From a virus, in IMG/VR virus record IMGVR_UViG_3300020220_000008, positions 87,973 through 151,972 of that record: a stretch of DNA of 64,000 bases; one strand, given 5' to 3'. A model generated the notes under the pieces. It was given only the letters and a program-made list of their open reading frames with translations. It ran no database searches and was not told the DNA's origin. Below are positions 17,201 through 25,326 of the stretch, piece after piece. Positions within the stretch are counted from its first letter, which is position 1; the number at the start of each line of letters is the position of its first letter. Made by a program: the position numbers and the translations under genes.

Positions 17201-19522
17201 TCAGGAACTTCAGGTACAAGTGGAACAAATGGAACCAGCGGAACTAATGGTACTTCAGGGACAAATGGTACTAGCGGTAGTTCAGGGACAAATGGTACAT
17301 CAGGTACTAATGGAACTAGCGGGACAAATGGGACAAGCGGAACTAGTGGGACCAACGGCACATCAGGGTCTAGTGGAACAAATGGAACTTCAGGCTCAAG
17401 CGGTACCAATGGAACATCAGGAAGTTCGGGCACGAATGGTACAAGTGGGTCTTCAGGCACTAACGGTACGTCAGGAACTAATGGAACCTCAGGAACGAAC
17501 GGTACGAATGGTACTTCAGGAACAAATGGAACATCAGGTACTAATGGAACAAATGGTACTAGCGGTACAAATGGAACATCAGGTACAAACGGAACATCAG
17601 GTACCAACGGTACTAGTGGAACGTCGGGAACAAATGGAACCAACGGTACAAGCGGTACCAATGGTACAAGTGGAACTAACGGAACTAGTGGTACAAACGG
17701 AACAAATGGTACTTCAGGCACAAACGGAACCTCAGGAACAAATGGAACCAACGGTACAAGCGGTACAAATGGAACATCAGGTACCAACGGTACTAGTGGA
17801 ACGTCGGGAACAAATGGAACCAACGGTACAAGCGGTACCAATGGTACAAGTGGAACATCGGGCACAAACGGAACCTCAGGAACAAATGGAACCAACGGTA
17901 CAAGCGGTACAAATGGAACATCAGGTACAAATGGAACATCAGGTACAAACGGAACAAATGGCACTAGCGGTACTAATGGAACAAATGGCACTAGCGGTAC
18001 TAATGGAACATCGGGCACAAACGGAACCTCAGGAACAAATGGAACCAACGGTACAAGCGGTACAAGTGGAACCAACGGAACTTCAGGTACAAACGGGACA
18101 AATGGTACTAGCGGAACTAACGGTACTTCAGGTGTTAACGGAACAAGTGGTACAAATGGTACTTCAGGCACTAACGGTACGTCAGGAACAAATGGAACTA
18201 GTGGTACATCACCGTCGGTACCGGGAGGGGGGGGCAAAGTTTTAACATCAGATGGGTTGGGTGGGATTACGGCAGAATCAAATTTAACTTTTGATGGTAC
18301 AGAATTAATCGTGACAGGTTATCAAAGAGTTGTTGATACAGTGGGAGGGGCACTTGGAAGTTTAAGAGTGGATAGTGCTGTCACTAACTTTTTACACAAC
18401 GCAATATCTGTAACCAATACAGGAGATTTTACTAACACAAATTCATTAGTGGGTGTTAATGTGGATGTTACGGATGGTATTTTTTCTAACACATGTTTTG
18501 CAGGTTCAACATTTTCCGCATACGGTAGTAATTATGGTATCGATTTGAGAAACAGTTCCACCGAAACCGGTTCTTCACAATACGGAGCGTCAGTTAGTGT
18601 AAACGGTTCAGGACCAACAGAAAAGTATGGGTATTATGGTTCTGTTAGTAATACTTCAGATTATAATTATGGTGTTTATGTCAATGTTGAGGACGCGACT
18701 GTGGAGAACTACGGACTTTATTCAAGAATTGCTAGTAGTGTTGGAGACACATACGGGTTTTATATATCAAATACAGGTACGGATTCAGGTGGTTCTGATT
18801 TACATTATGGTGGAAAAATTCTTGTTAGTGGTATAGGTCAACCAACAAGTACAGTAAAATACGGGTTGGAAATTGATTTGACTGGTGATGCAAAAATTAA
18901 TTATGGAGTTCACATTGATGTTGCAGGCGCAACAGACAATTTTAGTATTGTTACTCAAAATGGTTTTGCAATTTTTAATAACCTTGGCACATCAACCGCA
19001 GATTTTCAAGTCAAAGGAGACACGGATGATAATCTTATTTATGTTGATGCCTCCACAGATAATTTAGGGATTGGGACAAACTTACCATCAAGAAAATTAC
19101 ATGTAAATGGTGATTATACTTTTGTTCACAACCCAACTTCAGAATTAACTTCATCTGTTAGTGGTTATGGTGATATAGTAACATTTGGTTCGGGAAGTTT
19201 AACAGCAGGTGATTTATACTATTTGACAAGTTTGGGGTCTTGGTCGGCAACTGATGCAGATGCAGCGTCAACAGCAACAGGAATGTTAGCGTTTGCGTTG
19301 GGGTCCTCCGCATCGGACGGTATGTTAGTTAGAGGTTATATTAGAAATTCAGGATTTACAACAAATACAGGTAACATAGTCTATGTCTCAACAACCACAG
19401 GTGCTGTAACTACAACCGCACCATCAGGTAGCGGAGACATTATTAGAATTATTGGTTATAGTATAGACGGAACAAATGAAATAATTTATTTTAACCCTGA
19501 TAATAGTTGGGTAGAGGTTTAA
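14270..19522 (+). CDS. Giant collagen-like tail fibre protein
   Basis: A 1750-residue protein. Residues 1-51 form a short N-terminal attachment segment (PQYNRLTDRSRVSAVTLND). Residues 52-1314 are 421 uninterrupted Gly-X-Y triplets with almost only Thr/Ser at X and Ser/Asn/Asp at Y; proline is absent. The C-terminal 430 residues start after PSVPGGGGKVL and contain beta-rich repeats (KYGYYGSVSN, NYGVYVNVED, ENYGLYSRIA) and LGIGTNLPSRKLHVNGDY, a pattern typical of phage fibre ends, probably a trimerised tip. No S74 chaperone domain is seen. The fibre carries roughly a hundred Asn-Gly-Thr/Ser sequons and very dense Ser/Thr, next to protein glycosyltransferase genes. Structural role is confident; glycosylation is inference. 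Confidence 0.88.
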   Translation: MPQYNRLTDRSRVSAVTLNDIIHVVVTGDTSQSPQGSSYFAPLSDLQSILSGSSGTNGTSGTNGTSGTNGTSGINGTSGSSGTSGSSGISGTSGSSGTSGVSGTNGSSGSSGTSGINGTSGSSGIDGSSGTSGSSGTNGTSGTNGFDGTSGSSGTSGSSGLSGTDGTSGSSGTSGTDGTSGTNGTSGTDGSSGTSGTSGSSGIAGTSGTSGSSGIDGTSGTSGSSGIDGTSGTSGSSGTSGTNGTDGSSGTDGTNGSSGTSGTNGTDGSSGTSGSSGTNGTSGSSGSSGTSGSSGTNGTSGSSGTSGTNGTNGTSGSSGTDGTSGSSGTNGTSGTNGTSGTNGTSGTNGTNGTSGTNGTSGTSGSSGTDGTSGSSGTSGSSGTNGTSGSSGSSGSSGSSGTDGTSGTSGSSGIDGTSGTSGSSGSSGTSGSSGSSGTNGSSGTSGTSGSSGTDGTSGTSGSSGTSGSSGTSGSSGTSGSSGTSGSSGTSGSSGSSGTDGTSGTSGSSGSSGSSGTDGTSGTSGSSGTSGSSGTDGSSGTSGSSGTSGSSGSSGTSGSSGSSGTSGSSGSSGTSGSSGSSGTDGTSGTSGSSGTSGSSGTSGSSGSSGTSGSSGTSGSSGSSGTSGSSGSSGTDGTSGTSGSSGSSGSSGTSGSSGTSGSSGSSGTDGTSGTSGSSGTDGTSGSSGTDGTSGTSGSSGTSGSSGSSGTSGSSGSSGTNGTSGTDGTSGTSGSSGTSGSSGSSGTSGSSGSSGTSGSSGSSGTSGSSGSSGTSGSSGSSGTSGSSGSSGTNGTSGTDGTSGTSGSSGTSGSSGSSGTSGSSGSSGTSGSSGSSGTSGSSGSSGTSGSSGSSGTSGSSGSSGTNGTSGTDGTSGTSGSSGTSGSSGSSGTSGSSGSSGTSGSSGSSGTSGSSGSSGTSGSSGSSGTNGTSGTDGTSGTSGSSGTSGSSGSSGTSGSSGSSGTSGSSGSSGTSGSSGSSGTSGTSGTSGTNGTSGTNGTSGTNGTSGSSGTNGTSGTNGTSGTNGTSGTSGTNGTSGSSGTNGTSGSSGTNGTSGSSGTNGTSGSSGTNGTSGTNGTSGTNGTNGTSGTNGTSGTNGTNGTSGTNGTSGTNGTSGTNGTSGTSGTNGTNGTSGTNGTSGTNGTSGTNGTNGTSGTNGTSGTNGTNGTSGTNGTSGTNGTSGTSGTNGTNGTSGTNGTSGTSGTNGTSGTNGTNGTSGTNGTSGTNGTSGTNGTNGTSGTNGTNGTSGTNGTSGTNGTSGTNGTNGTSGTSGTNGTSGTNGTNGTSGTNGTSGVNGTSGTNGTSGTNGTSGTNGTSGTSPSVPGGGGKVLTSDGLGGITAESNLTFDGTELIVTGYQRVVDTVGGALGSLRVDSAVTNFLHNAISVTNTGDFTNTNSLVGVNVDVTDGIFSNTCFAGSTFSAYGSNYGIDLRNSSTETGSSQYGASVSVNGSGPTEKYGYYGSVSNTSDYNYGVYVNVEDATVENYGLYSRIASSVGDTYGFYISNTGTDSGGSDLHYGGKILVSGIGQPTSTVKYGLEIDLTGDAKINYGVHIDVAGATDNFSIVTQNGFAIFNNLGTSTADFQVKGDTDDNLIYVDASTDNLGIGTNLPSRKLHVNGDYTFVHNPTSELTSSVSGYGDIVTFGSGSLTAGDLYYLTSLGSWSATDADAASTATGMLAFALGSSASDGMLVRGYIRNSGFTTNTGNIVYVSTTTGAVTTTAPSGSGDIIRIIGYSIDGTNEIIYFNPDNSWVEV
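14423..18211 (+). repeat. 9-bp-periodic array encoding 421 Gly-X-Y triplets
   Basis: 3789 bp of GGN-(ACN/AGY/TCN)-(TCN/AGY/AAY/GAY) codons. Synonymous codons vary, so the array is diverse at DNA level in its first and last thirds and nearly identical in the middle. Because the periodicity removes stop codons, the opposite strand and other forward frames are also open for long stretches; those are not genes. Confidence 0.95.
16411..17200 (+). repeat. Higher-order near-identical repeats inside the fibre gene
   Basis: Four successive blocks each open with GGTACAAATGGTACTTCAGG and then carry different numbers of a 27-bp unit starting GGAACTAGCGGAAGCTCAGG. The blocks begin near 16410, 16629, 16848 and 17034. 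The near identity, against synonymous divergence elsewhere in the array, indicates recent expansion by slippage or unequal recombination. Confidence 0.8.
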
Positions 19523-19526
19523 TAAT

Positions 19527-20042
19527 ATGACAAAATTTAACGGTTTTGATTTTTATGATAAAAAACAAGTTGTTCTAACAAGTGGGATTCCAAGTGCATA
19601 TGTTAATGCGGCATCCAATACAAAAATCACTTCGGTATTTGTTCCAGCAAATACCTTTGCGGCTGGTGATATTTTGAGTATAGAGTGGGTTATTCGGTTA
19701 ACAGGTGCAACTTCAGGAAACACTACTCTTTTTTTGTATTGGAATGAGACAGATGATTTAACAACACCGACTCAGTTACAAACTCGTAATACCTCCAATG
19801 CGACTGTTAGTAAGAGGAATTCTCTTAATAGGAGACTTTCAATTGCCGTTGCTAATGGAACAGGTAATGGGTCAATTATGTATGGTGTTGCCGGAGCACA
19901 AGATACAGATTTTCCTGCAGTAACTTTTGCAATATCAAGTGGATTAGTATTAAATTGGACCATAGACTCTTACATAGTGTTATCCGGTTTTTCTACTATA
20001 AATACAGGAATTAGAACAGAGTTTTTCAAAGTTAGTAATTAA
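19527..20042 (+). CDS. Virion protein, member 1 of a three-paralogue family
   Basis: A 171-residue protein (TKFNGFDFYDKK opening). It shares with 20305 and 20825 the pattern VPANTFAAGD near residue 50, a beta-strand pair with YWNE, a RRLSIAVANGTGNG segment and a LNWTIDSYIVLSG end. It begins 4 nt after the fibre gene stop, so it is in the same operon. It may be a fibre tip, fibre partner or decoration protein; function is not known. Confidence 0.6.
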   Translation: MTKFNGFDFYDKKQVVLTSGIPSAYVNAASNTKITSVFVPANTFAAGDILSIEWVIRLTGATSGNTTLFLYWNETDDLTTPTQLQTRNTSNATVSKRNSLNRRLSIAVANGTGNGSIMYGVAGAQDTDFPAVTFAISSGLVLNWTIDSYIVLSGFSTINTGIRTEFFKVSN

Positions 20043-20047
20043 AAATT

Positions 20048-20308
20048 ATGGTATATTTAGAAAAAAAATTAAATACATTAGTTAAGTCTGTAGGTTCAGA
20101 TGGGGCGTCATTTTTAGATGTCCCAAGAACTCTAACATTCACAATTGTCGATGAAGAGGGTCATAGTGGATATTTTTCAAATAATCCAGAGGATGTTTCA
20201 ATAGAATTAGAGGAAAATATTATTTTTTTCAAAGTTAAAGACACTATAATTGATAATATTGAATTTCTCGATGCTCAAACAATGATAAATTATATTTACG
20301 ACTTATGA
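20048..20308 (+). CDS. Small hypothetical protein in the fibre operon
   Basis: An 86-residue, mostly beta protein (YLEKKLNTLVKSVGSDG opening, many acidic residues, LDAQTMINYIYDL end). It lies between two members of the three-paralogue family and overlaps the next start by 4 nt (ATGA). It does not belong to that family. Function unknown. Confidence 0.55.
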   Translation: MVYLEKKLNTLVKSVGSDGASFLDVPRTLTFTIVDEEGHSGYFSNNPEDVSIELEENIIFFKVKDTIIDNIEFLDAQTMINYIYDL

Positions 20309-20832
20309 CAAAGATAATAGGTTTTAATATGTATAGTCCTTTTAAGACTATTAGTTTGACAACTCCTCAATCAACTACTTCTTCATTAACAGAAGTTAAG
20401 TTGGGATCAGTACTTGTTCCCGCCAACACATTTGGGGCTGGCGATTCTTTGAAAATCGAGTGTTTTGCGAGAAAACAAAATACAAATGCAGTATCAAACA
20501 TAAGGTTGTATTGGAATACCTCTGATAGTATATCATCACCAACACCAATTAGAATTGGTGAAAATTTAGGTATTATTGCAACGGCAACAGCAATTCCAAT
20601 AGTTAGAAGATTAGGTGTTGTAACATCGGATGGTTCAGGAAGCGGGTCAAGTGCCTTATTAAATACAGTTGATTTTTTTTCAGATTACATAACATCAGCG
20701 GCCGGATTGTCTTCTGACCCAAGTAATTTGGCATTAAATTGGACTGTAGATAGTTATATTATATTGGCGGGTGATGTTGATAACGCATCAGATATATTAA
20801 ATTGTCAATGGATAAGAATTACAAATGGCTAA
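20305..20832 (+). CDS. Virion protein, member 2 of a three-paralogue family
   Basis: A 175-residue paralogue of 19527 and 20825: TKIIGFNMY opening, VPANTFGAGDSLKIE, RLYWNTSDS, VRRLGVVTSDGSGSGS and a final LNWTVDSYIILAGD block followed by CQWIRITNG. The end overlaps the next start by 8 nt. The high divergence of the surface-like middle with conserved ends suggests repeated duplication under selection for variation. Confidence 0.6.
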   Translation: MTKIIGFNMYSPFKTISLTTPQSTTSSLTEVKLGSVLVPANTFGAGDSLKIECFARKQNTNAVSNIRLYWNTSDSISSPTPIRIGENLGIIATATAIPIVRRLGVVTSDGSGSGSSALLNTVDFFSDYITSAAGLSSDPSNLALNWTVDSYIILAGDVDNASDILNCQWIRITNG

Positions 20833-21340
20833 AATAATCGGGTATAATGTTGGTGTTAAATATAAAGTTGTAACCACTACAACACCTGCGGGTAGTGTAA
20901 ACTCAATTTCTAATACTTTAATTAATTCATTGTTAATTCCTGCAAATACATTTTCTTCAGGAGACATTGTTACGATAGAAACTTGTTTAACAAAAAGTGC
21001 AACTAATAATACTTTTAGTTTTTATTTTTATGTTAATACATCCGCAACACTTGTTGGTGCGACTTTAGTTGCAACAAACACATCAGTTGCAAGTAATGTA
21101 AGAGCGGCTCAACTTTATCGTAGACTTGCAGTCGATGTTGCTTCGGGTAGTGGTAATGGCACAATAATAATAAACACATCAATAGCTGCGAGAGATGATA
21201 TAGGTGTCACAAATTATACTACAGGGTTTTCTACTTTAACAACTAATTGGACTACTGACCAATATTTAATTGTTTCAGGTTCTGTTGTTAGTACATCAGA
21301 CACACTTAGTTGTCAGTGGATAAAGGCTTCGAACGGTTAA
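20825..21340 (+). CDS. Virion protein, member 3 of a three-paralogue family
   Basis: A 171-residue paralogue: AKIIGYNVG opening, IPANTFSSGDIVTIE, YRRLAVDVASGSGNG, LTTNWTTDQYLIVSGS and CQWIKASNG. It is the last gene of the fibre operon; its stop abuts the stop of the convergent 981-residue glycosyltransferase gene with no bases between. Confidence 0.6.
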   Translation: MAKIIGYNVGVKYKVVTTTTPAGSVNSISNTLINSLLIPANTFSSGDIVTIETCLTKSATNNTFSFYFYVNTSATLVGATLVATNTSVASNVRAAQLYRRLAVDVASGSGNGTIIINTSIAARDDIGVTNYTTGFSTLTTNWTTDQYLIVSGSVVSTSDTLSCQWIKASNG

Positions 21341-24286
21341 CTATCTATTATCTATGTAAATTATTACTTCATTATAATATTCAATGAAGTGTTCGTTCCA
21401 TAAATCCCATTTTATGTCAATACCATCAACAGAGAAAACTTGGTAATTTGGAAAATTTTTAAGGTAAGTGTTTCTAAATTTTCTAAAGTTTTCTTTACTT
21501 CCTTCATAATAATTTTCATTTAAGTGCCACTCTCCTACAATTTTTTTTACATTATTTTTAATAAACTCATAATTATCATCCGTAAAAATATCGTATTCAC
21601 CACCCTCACAATCGGTTTTTAAAAAATCAATTTTATCTATATTGTATAAGTTCAAAAATTTTGCAAAAGTAATACTTTCCATTTCATTTTGTGTACCCTT
21701 TACTGAGTTGAAAAGTCTGTCGTTTTTGGTAAGACAATCACTGTTCGATATTCCTTTCATGATATGTGTCACAGGGTTTCCTATTGTATTTTTTACAAGT
21801 GTTGGAAAAAGTTCTTTACAAGGTTCGAAACAAAAAATGTGTTTTGGTTTTTTATGTAATATTGAATAAGTAAATGGCCCTAAACTTGCACCAATATCCA
21901 AAACAATGTCACCCTCCTCAACCTCGAAAAATTTTTCATATATTTTATGTTCAAAAATTTCCTTTTTTATCGTCTCACTACACCACTCGTTATTAGTTCC
22001 CCAATCAAATAAGACCTCATGTACATGATGTGTATTTTCTTCTTTATTTATAATCTTATCTATTTCTTTTATCACCATTTCAGATGTTATTTGTTTTGAA
22101 CATTCAAACATTTTTTCACTTCCTTTATGTAAAGGACACCAATTCCAATCACCGGCATCTAACCTGTCCCAATTAAAACATCCATGACATACATCTTCAT
22201 TTATGACTCTATATGTATCCAAAGTTGTTTCTGTCCATTTTTTACTAAATCCCGAAATAAGAACTATTGGTAACTTACAAGCCCAAGCCAACCATGAAAG
22301 GCCTGAACCGAGACCTACAAAAAATTCACATGTTGAAAGTTCATTTATTACTTCTTGTAAATCACCCCCATTGTATATTTTAACACCTTTTGGATAATAG
22401 TTACCCATATAACCATTTCCTTCTTTTGAATAAATTACACATTCATATCCAAGTGAATTCAAATAATCAACAACTTCTTGCCAACCATTTTTGTTATTCC
22501 AATATTTTGCTTGAGCTGTTGAGTGAAAACCAATACCTGCTTTTTTCTTTTTTGAAACCTCAGGAAGATTAAGTTTTGGTCTTATTTCATTATAGTCTAA
22601 TCCAAGAATATCAGTTGCAGTTTTTTGTAGTGGTTGAAGTTTAAAATCATTTGGATGTCTATTTTGATTAAACTTACCACTTTCATTATAGTACCATCCA
22701 AGTTGATATTGTGCAAAGATATTATAAACAATAACCCCTGGCTCAACAAACTCTATTTCAGGGTATTGGTCAACAAACAAACTATTTAAAAAAGTTGATA
22801 CAATGAGTTTGCAATTATGTTTTTTTCTAAATTCTTCGCAGTAAGGCATCCAAGCCAAAGTGTCCCCTAATGACTTTGAGCCAAACGATATATATACTCT
22901 TTTATTTTCTAAATTTAATATATCTGAAAAAACAACATTTCCATTTTCTTTAATTTCAGTTTTCCATGCTGTAAAATATTCTCTATTAAGTTTGACCCAA
23001 GAATTCATATCAATATTGTTGTTATAAATTATATTATTTTTTTCATCATAAAATGCAACTTCAAATTTTGAATTGCCGTCACCTACTATTTCAAGATAAG
23101 GGTTTACAACAAAATGTTGGTTTATTTTATAATCCTTATCAATCTTTTTGTTTTCAACAAAATCACAATTTTGTACTTTGTTATAAAACTTAAATAACTG
23201 ATTTCCAAAACTTTCTTCTTCTTTGATAATGTAAGTTTTTTTGTCCTCGATTAATTGAATTAATTTTTTTGAAATATCTTCGAAGTTATTTGAATCAATT
23301 GGAGTAATGTAGTCATCAAACATTCCCATGTATTGAGGTAAATTTCTTGTTAAAATTTTAAGACCATAACTTATGGACTCACGAACCACAAGAGGATTAC
23401 ACTCAACTAATGAATTAAACATTAAAACATCTGATGCAATCATAAAGGATTCAACATCATTTCTTTCACCCCAAATGGTTACGTTAGATGGTAAGTTTTC
23501 CATGAGTGGACCCCAATAGTATTCAAAATTTTCGGCCTGATTTCCAACAAAATGGAATTGAATGTTTGGATGAGTTTTTTCTAAAATACGAGCAATTTCA
23601 ATACCTTCTTTTTGATTTTTTCCTTCTGTCCATAACCCAACATTAAGAACATGGGTTTTTGTTAAATCTAAACCTAATTGTTCTCTTCGATTAATTTTTT
23701 CAATCAACGGAACTTTATGTTCTGTTTTTGAAATTGTGTTTTTGTGGTATAAATAACTCACCTTATCCTCCAATGGATATGTAATGACTTCTTTAGGTGA
23801 TTGTTTTTTATTATAAAGATTTTCTAAATGATATGGCGTTACAAAACAATAATAATCTGGTTCAAAATTTTTATTGTTATTTGCATTGTACCAAATATTA
23901 TGACAAGACTCAACAATTTTATAAGACCTATTGTTATTATAAATCTCGTTTAAAATATTAAGAGGTATTTTGTTAAAACTTTCAAAACCTTCAGGTACTT
24001 CTTCGAAATGAACAATATCTATATTGTTATTTTTTATTATATCAAATAACTCTATTTTTTTTTCTTTTTCTGTAAAAGAACCAAGAGAAATGAAATGATT
24101 ATTTCCTAACAAATCTATAATTTTATTTCTTTGTACCAAATAAATTGTGCTAAACTGCGAATATTCAACCAAATATACTTCAATTTCATTTTTGAATTTT
24201 TGCAAAGATTCAATTCTTTTTAATACAAATTGTGGCATCCCTCCTGTTGAAAGGTGAGGAACCACATACATCAACTTTAATTTCAT
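21341..24286 (-). CDS. Trifunctional GT4 / TibC-like O-heptosyltransferase / FkbM methyltransferase
   Basis: A 981-residue fusion. Residues 1-370 are a GT4 glycosyltransferase (YVVPHLSTGGMPQF, VLNVGLWTEGKNQKEG, then NPLVVRESISYG as the donor-site block). Residues about 385-750 match the autotransporter strand-loop-strand O-heptosyltransferase family (BAHT/TibC): a small beta domain, VYISFGSKSLGDTLAWMPY, then PLQKTATDILGLDY, FFVGLGSGLSWLAWA and four Cys (700, 703, 717, 729) that match the iron site of TibC. Residues about 760-981 are an FkbM methyltransferase (DIVLDIGASLGPF, FCFEP, FLKTDCEGGEYDIF). Known BAHT enzymes transfer heptose from ADP-heptose to Ser of adhesins. Next to a Ser/Thr-rich fibre, this suggests build-up and capping of a glycan on a virion protein. 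Confidence 0.88.
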   Translation of the reverse strand: MKLKLMYVVPHLSTGGMPQFVLKRIESLQKFKNEIEVYLVEYSQFSTIYLVQRNKIIDLLGNNHFISLGSFTEKEKKIELFDIIKNNNIDIVHFEEVPEGFESFNKIPLNILNEIYNNNRSYKIVESCHNIWYNANNNKNFEPDYYCFVTPYHLENLYNKKQSPKEVITYPLEDKVSYLYHKNTISKTEHKVPLIEKINRREQLGLDLTKTHVLNVGLWTEGKNQKEGIEIARILEKTHPNIQFHFVGNQAENFEYYWGPLMENLPSNVTIWGERNDVESFMIASDVLMFNSLVECNPLVVRESISYGLKILTRNLPQYMGMFDDYITPIDSNNFEDISKKLIQLIEDKKTYIIKEEESFGNQLFKFYNKVQNCDFVENKKIDKDYKINQHFVVNPYLEIVGDGNSKFEVAFYDEKNNIIYNNNIDMNSWVKLNREYFTAWKTEIKENGNVVFSDILNLENKRVYISFGSKSLGDTLAWMPYCEEFRKKHNCKLIVSTFLNSLFVDQYPEIEFVEPGVIVYNIFAQYQLGWYYNESGKFNQNRHPNDFKLQPLQKTATDILGLDYNEIRPKLNLPEVSKKKKAGIGFHSTAQAKYWNNKNGWQEVVDYLNSLGYECVIYSKEGNGYMGNYYPKGVKIYNGGDLQEVINELSTCEFFVGLGSGLSWLAWACKLPIVLISGFSKKWTETTLDTYRVINEDVCHGCFNWDRLDAGDWNWCPLHKGSEKMFECSKQITSEMVIKEIDKIINKEENTHHVHEVLFDWGTNNEWCSETIKKEIFEHKIYEKFFEVEEGDIVLDIGASLGPFTYSILHKKPKHIFCFEPCKELFPTLVKNTIGNPVTHIMKGISNSDCLTKNDRLFNSVKGTQNEMESITFAKFLNLYNIDKIDFLKTDCEGGEYDIFTDDNYEFIKNNVKKIVGEWHLNENYYEGSKENFRKFRNTYLKNFPNYQVFSVDGIDIKWDLWNEHFIEYYNEVIIYIDNR

Positions 24287-24339
24287 AATTTGAAAATAAT
24301 TTATTCATATTATTTGTGAAGTTTCTTACATTTTAAGTG

Positions 24340-25326
24340 ATGAAAAAAGTTTGTTTGGATTTATCTCAATCAAGAGCTCTTGGTGATACATTATGTTCAA
24401 CACCAACGATTAGAAAATTATATAATTCTTATAATCAAAAAATTTCCATTATAACTCACCACAAAGAAATTTTTAAAAACAATCCATATGTTGATGTTAT
24501 TTTCGATGTTGATGTGGAAAATCTAACAGATGAGTATGAAATTTTTAATTCCTTTGATGTTTTTTATAAACCAAATGGTGTTTGTAATAAACATAATGTT
24601 ATGGATATACGACAATTTCATGCAATTAATCTTGGGTTCATGTTAACAAAAAATGAAATGACCTTAGATTATATTCCATCACAAACTTCAATTATGAAAG
24701 AAATTCCAAGAAAATATGTTTTAATTCATCCCGTACAGAATTGGAATTCAAGAACTTGGTCAATTGATAATTGGAGGGTACTAACAAAATTATTAAACGA
24801 GCAAAATATAAATGTGGTTTCAATTGGAAAAAATTCATCTGAGTTTGGAGGTTCAAATGTGGAAAAACATGTTTTTGATTTTGATATTGATTTGGGGGTT
24901 AATTTAATGAACAAAACAACTTTAGATGAAACATGGAACTTGATTGAATATTCATTGTGTTTTGTTACAATGGACTCAGGACTTTTACATTTGGCAGGAA
25001 CAACCGATGCTCAAATAATTCAACTTGGAAGTTCAATAAACTATGAATTTAGAGCTCCTTATAGAAATGGTTCACAAGATTACAAATATTCTTACGTTGG
25101 TGGTGGTTGTAATTTGGCATGTGCTTCTGATATGAAACATGGGGTAAAAGAATGGGGGTCAATTCAAGGGATACCCCCACTTGTTAATTGTTTAGAAAAT
25201 AAAAAATCATTTGAATGTCATCCTACGGTATTACAGGTATATAGAAAAATAATGGAATTACTGCAGTCTGTATTTATAATATATGGCAACATTCAAGACA
25301 TGAATTTTTTTCAAGTCAAAGTTTAA
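24340..25326 (+). CDS. GT9 heptosyltransferase-like glycosyltransferase
   Basis: A 328-residue protein of the ADP-heptose:LPS heptosyltransferase family. SRALGDTLCSTPTIRKLY at the N-terminus is the GT9 acceptor-side opening; VLIHPVQNWNSRTWSIDNW and CFVTMDSGLLHLAGTTDA (about residues 128-147 and 208-225) form the donor side. ATG at 24340 is chosen over the GTG one codon earlier. The last 18 residues (after the QVYRKIMELL block) differ from the remnant at 13886 and read through DNA of a broken GT4 gene, so the native C-terminus was probably altered by a rearrangement. Divergent from the GT4-BAHT-FkbM gene. Confidence 0.82.
   Translation: MKKVCLDLSQSRALGDTLCSTPTIRKLYNSYNQKISIITHHKEIFKNNPYVDVIFDVDVENLTDEYEIFNSFDVFYKPNGVCNKHNVMDIRQFHAINLGFMLTKNEMTLDYIPSQTSIMKEIPRKYVLIHPVQNWNSRTWSIDNWRVLTKLLNEQNINVVSIGKNSSEFGGSNVEKHVFDFDIDLGVNLMNKTTLDETWNLIEYSLCFVTMDSGLLHLAGTTDAQIIQLGSSINYEFRAPYRNGSQDYKYSYVGGGCNLACASDMKHGVKEWGSIQGIPPLVNCLENKKSFECHPTVLQVYRKIMELLQSVFIIYGNIQDMNFFQVKV

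Noticed and set aside
14423-18211. Possible CRISPR array because of regular repeats
   Set aside because: Repeats have no unique spacers, period is 9 or 27 bp and the phase is coding throughout.
14371-18237. A 1288-codon open frame antisense to the fibre gene and long open frames in another forward phase
   Set aside because: The 9-base Gly-X-Y periodicity removes stop codons in other frames; their products are monotonous Pro-Val or Gln-Val repeats with no independent start signal.
21341-24286. The 981-residue gene as three separate genes fused by an assembly error
   Set aside because: The frame is continuous with sensible linkers, and the partial copy at 25285-25897 repeats only part of the GT4 domain, so it gives no sign of an artificial junction.
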